Positions 22,062-35,115 of a DNA stretch of 64,000 nucleotides are shown one piece after another (within the stretch, counting starts at the first letter, position 1; each line of letters opens with the position of its first letter). The DNA lies in contig NZ_LASA01000065.1 in NCBI RefSeq assembly GCF_001562015.1, positions 39,202 through 103,201 of the forward strand, read 5' to 3'. The position numbers and the translations under genes are program-made. The notes under the pieces were generated by a model, which saw only the letters and a program-made list of their open reading frames with translations, had not been told where the DNA came from and did no database searches. The stretch is from Endozoicomonas arenosclerae. GTDB taxonomy: Bacteria; Pseudomonadota; Gammaproteobacteria; Pseudomonadales; Endozoicomonadaceae.

Positions 22062-22089
22062 GACTGGTTGCACTGCTTAGCAACCAGTC
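22062..22089 (+). other. perfect 10-bp hairpin between mutS and fdxA
   Basis: GACTGGTTGC and GCAACCAGTC are perfect inverted arms around an 8-base loop (ACTGCTTA). There is no T-run after the stem, so it is not a textbook intrinsic terminator. It lies 60 bases past the mutS stop and about 100 bases before fdxA. It may protect the mutS 3' end or be part of the fdxA leader. Confidence 0.5.
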
Positions 22090-22188
22090 AGGGATAAGCG
22101 AGTAGAAATGTCATTTTCTGATGGTGACATTTCATAAATGTATTGTGACTGACTTATCATCAGCCTGAACAAACGGAGTGTAACCATC

Positions 22189-22512
22189 ATGACTTTCGTA
22201 GTGGGTGAAAACTGCATCAAGTGCAAATACACCGATTGCGTGGAAGTGTGTCCCGTAGATTGCTTTTATGAGGGGCCTAACTTTCTGGTTATCCACCCGG
22301 ACGAATGCATCGACTGTGCCCTCTGCGAACCTGAGTGCCCTGCCAACGCGATCTTCTCCGAGGATGAAGTACCTGAAGATCAGCAGGAGTTTATAGAGCT
22401 CAATGCAGTACTCGCTGACGTCTGGGAAAACATTACCGAAAAAACCGATGCCCTGCCTGACGCAGAAAAATGGGACGGTGTAAAAGGTAAGCTGGAACAC
22501 CTGGAACGCTGA
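22189..22512 (+). CDS. fdxA: 7Fe ferredoxin FdxA ([3Fe-4S][4Fe-4S])
   Basis: A 107-residue ferredoxin resembling Azotobacter FdI and Pseudomonas FdxA, a small soluble electron carrier. The cysteine pattern is C9-x2-C12-x4-C17-x3-C21-P with an additional C25, then C40-x2-C43-x2-C46-x3-C50-P. The spacing of the first set is that of the 3Fe cluster in 7Fe proteins, and the second is a complete 4Fe motif. The C-terminal half is the acidic extension typical of the group. It converges on rpoS with a shared bidirectional terminator. The mutS-fdxA-rpoS order is conserved in Pseudomonas. Confidence 0.95.
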   Translation: MTFVVGENCIKCKYTDCVEVCPVDCFYEGPNFLVIHPDECIDCALCEPECPANAIFSEDEVPEDQQEFIELNAVLADVWENITEKTDALPDAEKWDGVKGKLEHLER

Positions 22513-22583
22513 TATCCGGGTATCCATCATTGAGAGAAGCCATTGATCCAACCTCAAAAGACTGGTTCAGAAACTTCTCCATA

Positions 22584-22617
22584 AAAAAAGCCATGACCCC
22601 AAGATCATGGCTTTTTT
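22584..22617. terminator. bidirectional intrinsic terminator, fdxA/rpoS
   Basis: AAAAAAGCCATGA and TCATGGCTTTTTT are perfect inverted arms around an 8-base loop, so both strands end the stem with a T-run. It lies between the convergent fdxA and rpoS genes and can stop both transcripts. Confidence 0.92.
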
Positions 22618-22635
22618 GTTTTGCCTCAGCGAAGC

Positions 22636-23664
22636 TTAACTGAACAGCGACTCTCCAGATAACCCCTGCTTTTCCAAAATGGATCTCAAGCGCTTGAGGG
22701 CTTCCACCTGAATTTGTCTCACCCGCTCTCGGGTCAAGCCAATTTCCTTGCCAACCTCTTCAAGCGTGCTGGTCTCATAACCCCTCAAGCCGAATCTGCG
22801 AGCAACCACTTCACGCTGTTTTTCAGATAACTCACCCAACCATTTATCCAGACTGTCATTAAGATCCAGATCCTGAAGCAATTCAGCTGGATCAGATTCT
22901 TTCTCGTCTGAAATCGTATCAAGGATGGATTTGTCAGAGTCAGGACCCAGCGGCGTATCAACCGAAGTAACACGTTCATTCAGCCCCAACATTCTTTTCA
23001 CATCATCTACCGGCTTATCCAGCAGCTGTGCAATTTCTTCAGGAGTCGGATCATGATCCAGCTTTTGAGTGAGCTCACGAGCAGCCCTGAGATAAACGTT
23101 CAACTCTTTGACAACATGAATAGGCAGACGAATAGTACGTGTCTGATTCATAATTGCCCGTTCGATCGTCTGACGAATCCACCAGGTAGCGTAAGTTGAA
23201 AAACGGAATCCACGCTCTGGATCGAACTTTTCAACGGCCCTGATTAAGCCCAGATTACCTTCCTCAATCAAGTCGAGAAGGGTCAGTCCACGATTAACGT
23301 AACGTCTTGAGATTTTCACCACCAGCCGCAGGTTACTCTCAATCATACGACGCCTGCCTGCTTCAACTCCGCGACGGGCAAGACGTGCATAATGAACTTC
23401 TTCCTCTGGTGTTAACAGAGGAGAAAATCCTATCTCATTGAGGTAGAGCTGCGTGGCATCAATTGACTTATAGAAGCCATCATCATCTCGACGAGCCCTA
23501 CTATAATCTGACGCACTGGGTGTTACAGGCTGTTGCGCCGCCGGTTCTTTTTCTTCGACTTCTTCGTTGATTTCAGAATCCAGCGCCATATCAACTTCAC
23601 CCTTTCCCTGGGTAAAATCCTCAGCAAAACTGCTTTGCTCTGAGTTTTCCCTCTTCGCTGCCAT
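22636..23664 (-). CDS. rpoS: RNA polymerase sigma factor RpoS
   Basis: A 342-residue stationary-phase/general-stress sigma factor. Region 1.2 is marked by [16 protein letters not shown], region 2 by [15 protein letters not shown] and the core-binding/-10 stretch [16 protein letters not shown], region 3 by [17 protein letters not shown], and region 4.2 by the helix-turn-helix [18 protein letters not shown]. The frame runs upstream to a TTG at 23706, but the ATG at 23664 with AGGA upstream gives the N-terminus MAAKRE, close to the Pseudomonas form. It lies 100 bases downstream of nlpD, as usual; in E. coli the main rpoS promoter is inside nlpD, and the same may hold here. Confidence 0.97.
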   Translation of the reverse strand: MAAKRENSEQSSFAEDFTQGKGEVDMALDSEINEEVEEKEPAAQQPVTPSASDYSRARRDDDGFYKSIDATQLYLNEIGFSPLLTPEEEVHYARLARRGVEAGRRRMIESNLRLVVKISRRYVNRGLTLLDLIEEGNLGLIRAVEKFDPERGFRFSTYATWWIRQTIERAIMNQTRTIRLPIHVVKELNVYLRAARELTQKLDHDPTPEEIAQLLDKPVDDVKRMLGLNERVTSVDTPLGPDSDKSILDTISDEKESDPAELLQDLDLNDSLDKWLGELSEKQREVVARRFGLRGYETSTLEEVGKEIGLTRERVRQIQVEALKRLRSILEKQGLSGESLFS

Positions 23665-23764
23665 AAGAGTCAGTCCTATCCGAAAGCCCCACTGTCTGTC
23701 GAACAACCAACTGGTAGTTGGGTCGACACCCGTGAGATCCCTCTACCGACACCGCACTAAGAAA

Positions 23765-24550
23765 TCAGCGTTTTGGCAGGAATCGCATCGGGTCGACCGG
23801 TTTGCCATTATGCCGAATTTCAAAATGCAGCTTAGGCTCTGTCGTTCCTGTAGAACCTATTTCGGCTATCTTCTGGCCTGCTTTAACTGAGTCTCCTTCA
23901 CGCACAAGCAATTCCTTATTGTGAGCGTAAGCGCTCAGATAGCTATTGTTATGTTTCATAATGATCAGCTTGCCGTATCCAGCGAGTTCGCTACCGGCAT
24001 ACACCACTTCACCAGTGGCAGCTGCACTTACAGGCTCTCCCAAATTGCCTCTGATATCAATCCCTTTGTTCAGCCCGTTGGCATTGCTGTATATCTGTAC
24101 CACTTTTCCCTGGGCAGGCCAGTGCCAGCTTAAAGCCTTGGATGATGGTTCCGGCTTCCGATAAACCGGAGCTGGTGCTTTTTTAACCACCGACGGCTTA
24201 GGTGTGTAGGAAGGTTTGCTTGTTTTCGAGCTTGGTGAACGAGAAACATACCTTGAAGCCGTTAGATTGACATGCTGGCCAGGATAGATGGTATAAGGTG
24301 AACGTATTCCATTTATTGCTGCTAACTCTTTGTAATCTCGACTATAAAGCCAAGCAATGGAAAAGAGCGTTTCACCATCGCGGACAATATGACTGCCACT
24401 GGTCACCTTGGGTGGTAATCTGAGCTCTTTAACCTGAACAGAAGAAGGGTCATGAGAGCAGCCAGCCAGCAAGAGAAATATTGCAGCCAAACACATTATT
24501 CTTGAGCAAACACTCAAATTAAAATTTAGCTCAAGATCACTGTTTGTCAT
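23765..24550 (-). CDS. nlpD: NlpD-like lipoprotein, LysM + degenerate LytM (amidase activator)
   Basis: A 261-residue lipoprotein with a lipobox LLAGC and lipidated Cys31, a LysM peptidoglycan-binding domain at about residues 53-97 (HIVRDGETLFSIAW, YPGQHV), a Ser/Pro/Lys linker, and a C-terminal LytM/M23 domain. The M23 zinc ligands are missing: the first His position reads NKGIDI and the HxH motif is KLH, so it is not an active endopeptidase. In E. coli NlpD this degenerate domain activates amidase AmiC at the division site; the same role is inferred here. rpoS follows directly. Upstream is an unusually long 644-base gap. Confidence 0.94.
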   Translation of the reverse strand: MTNSDLELNFNLSVCSRIMCLAAIFLLLAGCSHDPSSVQVKELRLPPKVTSGSHIVRDGETLFSIAWLYSRDYKELAAINGIRSPYTIYPGQHVNLTASRYVSRSPSSKTSKPSYTPKPSVVKKAPAPVYRKPEPSSKALSWHWPAQGKVVQIYSNANGLNKGIDIRGNLGEPVSAAATGEVVYAGSELAGYGKLIIMKHNNSYLSAYAHNKELLVREGDSVKAGQKIAEIGSTGTTEPKLHFEIRHNGKPVDPMRFLPKR

Positions 24551-24819
24551 TCACTCTGCTCCACACTTACCCCCTGAGGCGCCCCTCACCATATAATATA
24601 TTCGGATATATTTAAATTTGCTTAATCTAAAAAAATATATCAAAGGAAGTAACATCACCTATATTTGATCGCTTTTTTACCAAAATTCGAACACCCAGCC
24701 CAACACCTACCCATCACTATGCAAATTAACGAATTTCCGGGGCAATTCTTTACTAAAAAATGGCTAAACCGCAAAGGCTCCCTCCCCCTGTAAAACTGTA
24801 ATTTCATGACTCTGTTGAG

Positions 24820-24988
24820 CTAGGAGTCTGCCGGACTTAAGACAATTTCGGCCTAAATACCAGAAAGAACGGCCTAATTATTCGATGAATTCGATTAAAT
24901 AGGTCAACTATTCGCACGAATCCATCGAATAATTTGACTCGTTCTGCTGAAATTTATGCTCGAAAGCATAAGTCCGACAGGCTCCTAG
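24820..24988. mobile_element. MITE-like 169-bp imperfect palindrome with TA ends
   Basis: The ends CTAGGAGTCTGCCGGACTTA (24820-24839) and TAAGTCCGACAGGCTCCTAG (24969-24988) are inverted copies matching at 18 of 20 positions. The arms stay complementary with gaps towards a centre near 24904; for example AATTATTCGATG (24876-24887) pairs with CATCGAATAATT (24923-24934). Each end has a TA dinucleotide just outside GGAG, which would fit a TA target duplication of the IS630/Tc1-mariner type. It has no coding capacity. The whole element could fold into one long hairpin if transcribed. Confidence 0.7.
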
Positions 24989-25129
24989 ACCCTTTTAAGA
25001 TCACAACCAAACCATACTTCTGTATATTATTTCAAACCGCAAAAAAAGGATGGTGAAAGCCGATGAAGACCAAGCTCAATTGATGGCGAGGCAATCTGCA
25101 GTTCACTTTTCAATATCTAATTAGAAATT

Positions 25130-25164
25130 AAAAGAAAAGCCCATTAATAACAGTTAATGAGCTT
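25130..25164 (-). terminator. intrinsic terminator of popT
   Basis: On the minus strand AAGCTCATTAA pairs with TTAATGGGCTT (one G-T pair) around a 6-base loop and is followed by TTCTTTT. It begins about 30 bases after the popT stop. Confidence 0.75.
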
Positions 25165-25194
25165 CTACTGACAGGGTAGTGTTGGAACCAGAAA

Positions 25195-26130
25195 TCAGTC
25201 TTCAGATAAACGACTTCCAAATTTTTCCAGCATAACTACCAGAAAAATAGCTAACAACATGACGACAATGGACGGCAATAGATAAGCAGACTGCCCAGAG
25301 AGGGCTTCATACGCCCAGGGAGAGATATTACGTTCCAGGAAAGGAACTTCCTGACCCGAACTGTTTATCCTTGTCTCAAGGGTTTCTTTCCATGGCCAAA
25401 CCTTACCAAGCGCACCTAACATCAATCCCGTTAAGAGAGAAAGCGCCAGATCACGATGATGCTTTAAAAGCCATGAAAGAACATGAGAAAAAGTTAACAA
25501 CCCGACGACACAACCGGATCCAAAGATGGCAAGAACAACAACATCAAAACTTTTTACTGCCGCCAGAACCGCTGGATAAAGCCCCATAAGCAGCAAAATA
25601 AAGCTACCTGAAATACCGGGAAGAATCATGGCAGAGATAGCTATGCATCCAGCAAAAAACAACATCAGGTAAGAAGGCGTAAGACTGGTAGGTGTTAAAG
25701 TACCAATAAAATAAGAAACCCCGCAACCCACTATCAGAAGCACTCCTGAGATAGCACTCCAATGCTTGATCTGTTTCAGCATATGAACACCAGACACCAG
25801 AATCAGACCAAAAAAGAAAGACCAGATCAGTTCAGGATAGCTCTCCAGAAGGAAGGTAATAAGATGGGCAAAACTCAGGATGCTAAATAGAATCCCGCCA
25901 AACAGAAAAACAAGAAAGTTACCGTCAATATATTTCCAACAAGAGGCAATACCTTCTGACTTCAACCTGACCAACAAAGCTGGATTAATACTTTTCAAAG
26001 CATTCAGTAAGCGATCATAAATACCGGTGATAAAAGCAATGGTTCCACCCGATACTCCCGGCACAACATCAGCGGCACCCATCGCTATTCCCCTGAGCAG
26101 AATGCCCAGGCCTTCTTTCATTTGTGACAT
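25195..26130 (-). CDS. popT: DUF368/PopT-family membrane protein, probable undecaprenyl phosphate translocase
   Basis: A 311-residue polytopic membrane protein with about eight to ten hydrophobic segments and the two repeated hallmark motifs of the DUF368 family: PGVSGG at residues 24-29 and PGISGS at 171-176, each followed by a hydrophobic re-entrant-like stretch. Members were recently shown to recycle undecaprenyl phosphate across the inner membrane; that function is taken from the family. The ATG at 26130 has AGG upstream. It lies 107 bases after pcm on the same strand and ends in its own terminator, so it is inserted into the usual surE-pcm-nlpD-rpoS order. Confidence 0.88.
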   Translation of the reverse strand: MSQMKEGLGILLRGIAMGAADVVPGVSGGTIAFITGIYDRLLNALKSINPALLVRLKSEGIASCWKYIDGNFLVFLFGGILFSILSFAHLITFLLESYPELIWSFFFGLILVSGVHMLKQIKHWSAISGVLLIVGCGVSYFIGTLTPTSLTPSYLMLFFAGCIAISAMILPGISGSFILLLMGLYPAVLAAVKSFDVVVLAIFGSGCVVGLLTFSHVLSWLLKHHRDLALSLLTGLMLGALGKVWPWKETLETRINSSGQEVPFLERNISPWAYEALSGQSAYLLPSIVVMLLAIFLVVMLEKFGSRLSED

Positions 26131-26237
26131 GATCCAACCTGTCTTATTCTGTTAAGGGAGATTCAGTGCAATAGGTTTGCTGATCACTACCCGAATTATT
26201 GATAGCTTTAGAATATTACTGTGACATACCTGAAGCA

Positions 26238-26906
26238 TTATTTCTGTATTCCAGCGAGCAATGGAACAAAACGAACGGCTTCAAGACTCTCCCTCTTGAA
26301 TGCATTGCCCTGACGGGTAATCAGTAATAAATCCTGCACACCTCTGTCCCCCACAGGAATGATAAGCCGACCACCGTCTTCTGAGAGCTGCTGCAACAAC
26401 TCTTCGGGTATCTGATCCGGGGCAGCCGTGACCATAATGCCATCAAAAGGGTCCATAACAGGCCAGCCCATCCCCCCATCACTGAGTTTGAGTTGAGCAT
26501 TTTTGATAGAAAGCGTCCTCAAAAGCTTCCTGGCCCGTTCATGCAAAGGTTTAATTCGCTCTACCGAGTACACTTTTTTTACCAGAGGAGACAGCACCGC
26601 CGTCTGATAGCCGGAGCCTGTGCCAATCTCAAGCACTCTTTCCAATGGACCGGCCGCCAGCAAAGCCTCTGTCATTCTGGCAACAATATAGGGCTGTGAA
26701 AGCGTTTGCCCATATCCTATAGGCAAGGCTGTATCTTCATAAGCCCGATGGGAAAGCGCCTCATCAACAAACAGGTGTCTTGGCGTATTCCGAATGACAT
26801 CCAGCACTTCCAGAGAACGAATCCCCTGGTCCTTGAGACGAGTAATCAATCGATCCCGAGTTCTTCGGGAGGTCATCCCAATCCCATGAATATCTACTTT
26901 ATTCAT
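26238..26906 (-). CDS. pcm: protein-L-isoaspartate O-methyltransferase
   Basis: A 222-residue SAM-dependent methyltransferase that repairs isoaspartyl residues in aged proteins. The SAM-binding motif EIGTGSGYQ is at residues 93-101, preceded by [15 protein letters not shown], the family signature for substrate binding; GRLIIPVG is near the end. An upstream in-frame ATG (26948) exists, but the ATG at 26906 follows the surE stop as TGA-A-ATG, giving the normal N-terminus and strong translational coupling. surE-pcm is a conserved stationary-phase repair pair upstream of nlpD-rpoS. Confidence 0.95.
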   Translation of the reverse strand: MNKVDIHGIGMTSRRTRDRLITRLKDQGIRSLEVLDVIRNTPRHLFVDEALSHRAYEDTALPIGYGQTLSQPYIVARMTEALLAAGPLERVLEIGTGSGYQTAVLSPLVKKVYSVERIKPLHERARKLLRTLSIKNAQLKLSDGGMGWPVMDPFDGIMVTAAPDQIPEELLQQLSEDGGRLIIPVGDRGVQDLLLITRQGNAFKRESLEAVRFVPLLAGIQK

Positions 26907-26907
26907 T

Positions 26908-27651
26908 TCAGTCACCCAGCCATTCACTGAGCTGGGATAATGTCGCATGGTGCGTCTGATCGTATTGCAAGGGCGTTACCGAAACATAACCTTCCGCTAT
27001 CGCATGAAAATCTGTCCCCTCACCGGCGTCCTGCTCTTTGCCAACAGGCGCAATCCAATAGGCCGGCTTGCCCCTGGGATCAAATACCTTAACCGGCTTT
27101 TCCGCTCTTTCCCGGTGACCCAGGCGAGTGACAGCAACCCCCTGTAGTTCGTTGTATGACAAATCAGGGACATTAACATTCAAGATGGTTCCAGCGGGCA
27201 AGGATTGCTGACCCAGCTTTAGAATTAAATCCCTAACCACGCGCCCAGCAGTAATAAAGCCCTGCTCACCTTTACCACAAGCCGAAACAGCAATAGCAGG
27301 CTGGCTCATGAAACGACCTTCCAAAGCAGCTCCAACCGTTCCTGAATAGAGCACATCATCACCAAGGTTTGCACCATGATTGATACCGGAAACAACAATA
27401 TCCGGCTCATAATCCAACAGAGCATTTACAGCGAGATGGACACAGTCAGCCGGCGTGCCATCGACACTGTGAAAGCCATTCGGATGCTCCGTTACTCGAA
27501 GTGGTCGTCCAAGTGTCAGGGAGCTACTCAGGCCGGAACTGTTTCTGTCCGGTGCAATAACGATTCGTTCGCCAGTACCTTCCAGCGAATTGAAGAGTGT
27601 CGCCAACCCGAAAGCTGCAACACCATCATCATTACTCAGCAGTATTCTCAT
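26908..27651 (-). CDS. surE: 5'/3'-nucleotidase SurE
   Basis: A 247-residue SurE, a metal-dependent phosphatase acting on nucleoside monophosphates. The N-terminus [10 protein letters not shown] carries the metal-binding Asp pair (D8, D9); the other ligands are the Ser in RNSSGLSSS (about 38-39) and Asn91 in [13 protein letters not shown]. The frame could extend to a TTG at 27666, but the ATG at 27651 matches all family members and has GAGGGA nine bases upstream. It overlaps the end of truD by 20 bases, consistent with one transcript ispD-ispF-truD-surE-pcm. Confidence 0.96.
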   Translation of the reverse strand: MRILLSNDDGVAAFGLATLFNSLEGTGERIVIAPDRNSSGLSSSLTLGRPLRVTEHPNGFHSVDGTPADCVHLAVNALLDYEPDIVVSGINHGANLGDDVLYSGTVGAALEGRFMSQPAIAVSACGKGEQGFITAGRVVRDLILKLGQQSLPAGTILNVNVPDLSYNELQGVAVTRLGHRERAEKPVKVFDPRGKPAYWIAPVGKEQDAGEGTDFHAIAEGYVSVTPLQYDQTHHATLSQLSEWLGD

Positions 27652-28690
27652 CAAATCGTCCCTCAATACACTCCAACACTTCCCTCAGAACTGCTGTTGC
27701 AAAGCAGCCTTTTGGCAGAGAAAACTCAAGCTGCAAAATATCACCTTCCAACCATTGCCAGCTCATACCATTCGGTATCAGTCTGATAGCCCTTCTCTCC
27801 TGCTTCAGCCCCTCTTTCTCCAAACCTTCAGTCAACAGCAGATTACGCCCAGCAATGTCTTCTTCCATCTTTCTGCAATCCGAGCTGGAAAGCAACTCTC
27901 CGCGCCCCCACAAAGGTGCTGTAAGGGAAACTTCTCCGGAGCGAATTCTGGCCATCAAGAGATCATCATGATCACGTAGAATGAGACTACCACTGTCCTG
28001 AAAACCCGGAACATCCCCATCCTGGTAACTTAGCCAGCTCTGTTTTTCCACTCTTTCTGCCACAATCTGATTAAAGAGCCAGGAACGAGCGGCAGACAGA
28101 TACATGGATCGCTTGTTTCTGTGAGCCCTGAAGCTTCCTGAGAACATCAACAGTGCACGATCAATATTAATGCCTTCATGACCAAATCGCTGCTCACCAA
28201 AATAGTTTGGAACACCTTGTTGCGAGACCTGATTCAGGCGAGTATCGAGAGACTCTTTAGAAGCACCAACCTCTCTCAGCGTGATCAAAAAGCGATTGCC
28301 CTTTAGTGCGCCTGTTTTCAGCTTCTTGCCATGACGCGTGGCAGAAATTATGACCAATGATTCACTGTTCAGCTCTGACCATTCCGGTGAATCCTGACCT
28401 GGTAACCAAACACTGAACCACTGACGTGTTACACCATGTCGATCCTTCCGCCCGGCATAGCTGACAGCAGAGCGCTTGACGCCGGCAAACCTGGCAAGCT
28501 GACCTGCTACCCAGTCAGTATTCTCTCCGGTTTTCTGTACATTAATGTAGGCGTGCTCACCCTCGCCATCAGGCTCAAACGGCAGCTCTTCTTCTACAAT
28601 AAAGTCTTCAGGCAAAGACTTGAACTGACATTGACCTAATGGCCCACCCCAGGCAAAAGCCCAGGCAGGCGTATAAGAAACTTGATTCAT
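27632..28690 (-). CDS. truD: tRNA pseudouridine(13) synthase TruD
   Basis: A 352-residue TruD, which makes pseudouridine 13 in tRNA-Glu. The catalytic aspartate is D83 in AGRKDRHG; other family motifs are FIVEEELPFEPDGEGEH near residue 30, ALKGNRF and VPNYFGEQRFG. The frame starts at a TTG at 28699, but the ATG at 28690 gives MNQVSYTPAW and the usual length. Its 3' end overlaps surE. It follows ispF after about 100 bases, as in many gammaproteobacteria. Confidence 0.95.
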   Translation of the reverse strand: MNQVSYTPAWAFAWGGPLGQCQFKSLPEDFIVEEELPFEPDGEGEHAYINVQKTGENTDWVAGQLARFAGVKRSAVSYAGRKDRHGVTRQWFSVWLPGQDSPEWSELNSESLVIISATRHGKKLKTGALKGNRFLITLREVGASKESLDTRLNQVSQQGVPNYFGEQRFGHEGINIDRALLMFSGSFRAHRNKRSMYLSAARSWLFNQIVAERVEKQSWLSYQDGDVPGFQDSGSLILRDHDDLLMARIRSGEVSLTAPLWGRGELLSSSDCRKMEEDIAGRNLLLTEGLEKEGLKQERRAIRLIPNGMSWQWLEGDILQLEFSLPKGCFATAVLREVLECIEGRFDENTAE

Positions 28691-28796
28691 TAAAAACAAT
28701 CTTGTGTGAAAGGCTGGTTACCCTGAGTTCAGGATAAACACAACAAGCCAGAAACCTAAAACTTCTGGTATTAAAAGAGACCTTAGTCGTGAGATA

Positions 28797-29303
28797 TCAA
28801 AGCGTATTAAGCAACTTGGACGTTCCCAGCAAAACCACAGCATGGACTGCAATTCCCTCTTTACGTCCGGTATAACCGAGCTTTTCCGTCGTTGTTGCCT
28901 TTACATTGACAACATTAAGTTCAACCTGAAGATCTTTGGCCAGATTTTCACGCATGCACGGAATATGAGGTGCCATTTTGGGGGCCTGAGCTACGATCGT
29001 GCTATCAACATTGATGACGTGAAAACCATTCTCGTGAATCAGAGCAACTACATGACGCAAGAGTTGCCGGCTATCAATGCCTTTATATTTGGGGTCTGTA
29101 TCCGGAAAATGCTGACCAATATCACCTAAGGCCGCTGCACCTAACAATGCGTCACATACTGCATGCAAAAGCACATCACCATCTGAATGCGCCAGCAGGC
29201 TGTGACTGTAGTCGATATTGACCCCACCCAGAATGACTTGACTACCCGTTGCTGCTTCATCGGAAAATCGATGAACATCAAAACCGTGACCTATTCGCAT
29301 CAT
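28797..29303 (-). CDS. ispF: 2-C-methyl-D-erythritol 2,4-cyclodiphosphate synthase
   Basis: A 168-residue IspF, the fifth enzyme of the non-mevalonate isoprenoid pathway, which releases CMP and closes the cyclic diphosphate; a homotrimer with zinc. The metal site begins with D9 and H11 in [29 protein letters not shown] carries the third ligand and a core helix. The first ATG (29303) overlaps the ispD stop as TGATG, and a second ATG follows immediately. ispD-ispF adjacency means successive pathway enzymes are translationally coupled. Confidence 0.97.
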   Translation of the reverse strand: MMRIGHGFDVHRFSDEAATGSQVILGGVNIDYSHSLLAHSDGDVLLHAVCDALLGAAALGDIGQHFPDTDPKYKGIDSRQLLRHVVALIHENGFHVINVDSTIVAQAPKMAPHIPCMRENLAKDLQVELNVVNVKATTTEKLGYTGRKEGIAVHAVVLLGTSKLLNTL

Positions 29304-30034
29304 ACTGTCTCTATCAGTTTGGCTTGCTGTTGAATGTAGAGGGCAGCAAGCGCTAAATCAGCCCCACGGGTCACCTTGATATTGTCACTGTGTCCCTCGA
29401 CCATCAGAGGCTTAAAGCCAGCATACTCTATAGCACTGGCCTCATCGGTTACTGGCATCTCATCATCAAGCGCTTTTTTGAGGGCTTCATAAAGCAACTT
29501 CATTCTGAACATTTGAGGTGTCAGCGCATGCCACAACGTCTCCCTGTCCACCGTTTCTGTGACCTCACCCGCTGAAGAGGTCCGTTTCATGGTATCCCTC
29601 ACTGGCATACCAAGCAGGCCACCGATGCTATGATCTGTCAGCTGCTTGACCAGCCACTCCAGATCAGAATGCCTGATACAGGGTCTGGCAACATCGTGTA
29701 CCATGACCCAGTCTTCAGCATCAGCCAGCTCAGACAGAGCCTTAAGACCATTTAAAACAGAGTGATATCGTTCCTCTCCACCCTGTACGAGCATAATGCG
29801 TGAATCCCTGAGTAGCTCGATATCCTTGTAATACTCATCTTCTGCACCAATCACTACGATCAACTTCTCAAGGGTTTTGTAGCTCAGAAGTCTTTCCAGC
29901 GTGTGCTCCATCAAGGTACGACCGTGAATCTCAAGATACTGCTTGGGAACATTACTCTGCATTCGACGACCAACGCCTGCTGCAGGAACAATAGCCCAAA
30001 AACGGGTTTTATGAGGGTTTCTCGCAGTACTCAC
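29300..30034 (-). CDS. ispD: 2-C-methyl-D-erythritol 4-phosphate cytidylyltransferase
   Basis: A 244-residue IspD transferring CMP from CTP to methylerythritol phosphate. The nucleotide-binding loop is [10 protein letters not shown] at residues 17-26, followed by [30 protein letters not shown] is the substrate/metal motif and [12 protein letters not shown] the C-terminal signature. It lies between ftsB and ispF, the standard ftsB-ispD-ispF order, and supplies the undecaprenyl and quinone side-chain pathways together with dxr and uppS further along. Confidence 0.97.
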   Translation of the reverse strand: MSTARNPHKTRFWAIVPAAGVGRRMQSNVPKQYLEIHGRTLMEHTLERLLSYKTLEKLIVVIGAEDEYYKDIELLRDSRIMLVQGGEERYHSVLNGLKALSELADAEDWVMVHDVARPCIRHSDLEWLVKQLTDHSIGGLLGMPVRDTMKRTSSAGEVTETVDRETLWHALTPQMFRMKLLYEALKKALDDEMPVTDEASAIEYAGFKPLMVEGHSDNIKVTRGADLALAALYIQQQAKLIETV

Positions 30035-30126
30035 ATTGCCACCTACGAAAGGTCATCAGGGACCTGCTTTAAACAGACTGGCACAGAAAAAAGAGACTGT
30101 ACCTGTCAGAAAATCCATTCAGCCCA

Positions 30127-30399
30127 TCAATCATAAATCAGATAAAACGTTTCATCTTTTCTGATCATGCCAAGATCAAGACGAGCCTGCTCCTCCAGAG
30201 TTTGCAGACCATTCTGCAACTCAATCACTTCGGTAGCGAGCAGACGGTTACGACGGTAAAGTCGGTCATTTTCCCTGCTCTGCAGATCAATCTGATTCTT
30301 GATCGCTACCATTTCGGCCACACTGCCCTCCCCCATCCAAAGTTGGATCTGAAGAGCTACCAGTGCCAGTAGCAATAAGGTATGCACCAGCTTACGCAT
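30127..30399 (-). CDS. ftsB: cell division protein FtsB
   Basis: A 90-residue bitopic protein: one N-terminal transmembrane segment (about residues 4-22) followed by a coiled coil (about 30-70) with Asn/Arg/Leu heptads, then a short periplasmic tail. This is the FtsB architecture; FtsB forms a trimer with FtsL and FtsQ in the divisome and signals septal peptidoglycan synthesis. It lies between eno and ispD, the conserved place for ftsB. The short length leaves little else it could be. Confidence 0.93.
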   Translation of the reverse strand: MRKLVHTLLLLALVALQIQLWMGEGSVAEMVAIKNQIDLQSRENDRLYRRNRLLATEVIELQNGLQTLEEQARLDLGMIRKDETFYLIYD

Positions 30400-30530
30400 C
30401 TGAAATTCTCATTGTTTGCAGCAATTGAGTCTATCAAAGCCTGAAAAGTGTGCCCACGAGGAAAATGAAAAAAATCAGTATATATGAGACCGCAGATGGT
30501 ATTGAAGGAAATCAGGGCGAGAATCCAAAT

Positions 30531-30556
30531 AAAAAAAGGGAGGCCGAAGCCCCCCT
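30531..30556 (-). terminator. strong intrinsic terminator of eno
   Basis: On the minus strand AGGGGGGC and GCCTCCCT pair around a TTCG tetraloop (one G-T pair), followed by seven T. It starts about 28 bases past the eno stop, so ftsB-ispD-ispF need their own promoter in the 131 bases before ftsB. Confidence 0.92.
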
Positions 30557-30583
30557 CTTGTATCACGCTATCGAGATAACGTA

Positions 30584-33288
<2,705 letters not shown>

Positions 33289-33294
33289 CTACCC

Positions 33295-34968
<1,674 letters not shown>

Positions 34969-35115
34969 TCAAGATGGGAGATCAGGATACCAAAATCACT
35001 GCTAAACGTAAAACAGATACTGCAAAAATACCGAGAAAGTTCTGTCCTGCCCCAAAATCCCACCTCGAGAAAAATAGATAACGAATGTACGATCATCAAT
35101 CTGGCCAGTCAAAAA

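Larger units (their letters stand above)
24551..25194. other. 644-base gene-free gap between popT and nlpD
   Basis: The gap contains an AT-rich stretch at 24590-24670 (ATATAATATATT and similar) that probably carries the nlpD promoter, the 169-bp palindromic MITE candidate at 24820-24988, and the popT terminator at 25130-25164. No convincing gene is present. In most relatives pcm, nlpD and rpoS are nearly contiguous, so this spacing is expanded. Confidence 0.75.

Noticed and set aside
25050..25124. 24-codon open frame beginning ATGGTGAAAGCC after AAAAAAAGG
   Set aside because: Too short, no recognisable product and a poor ribosome site; chance is likely in this gap.
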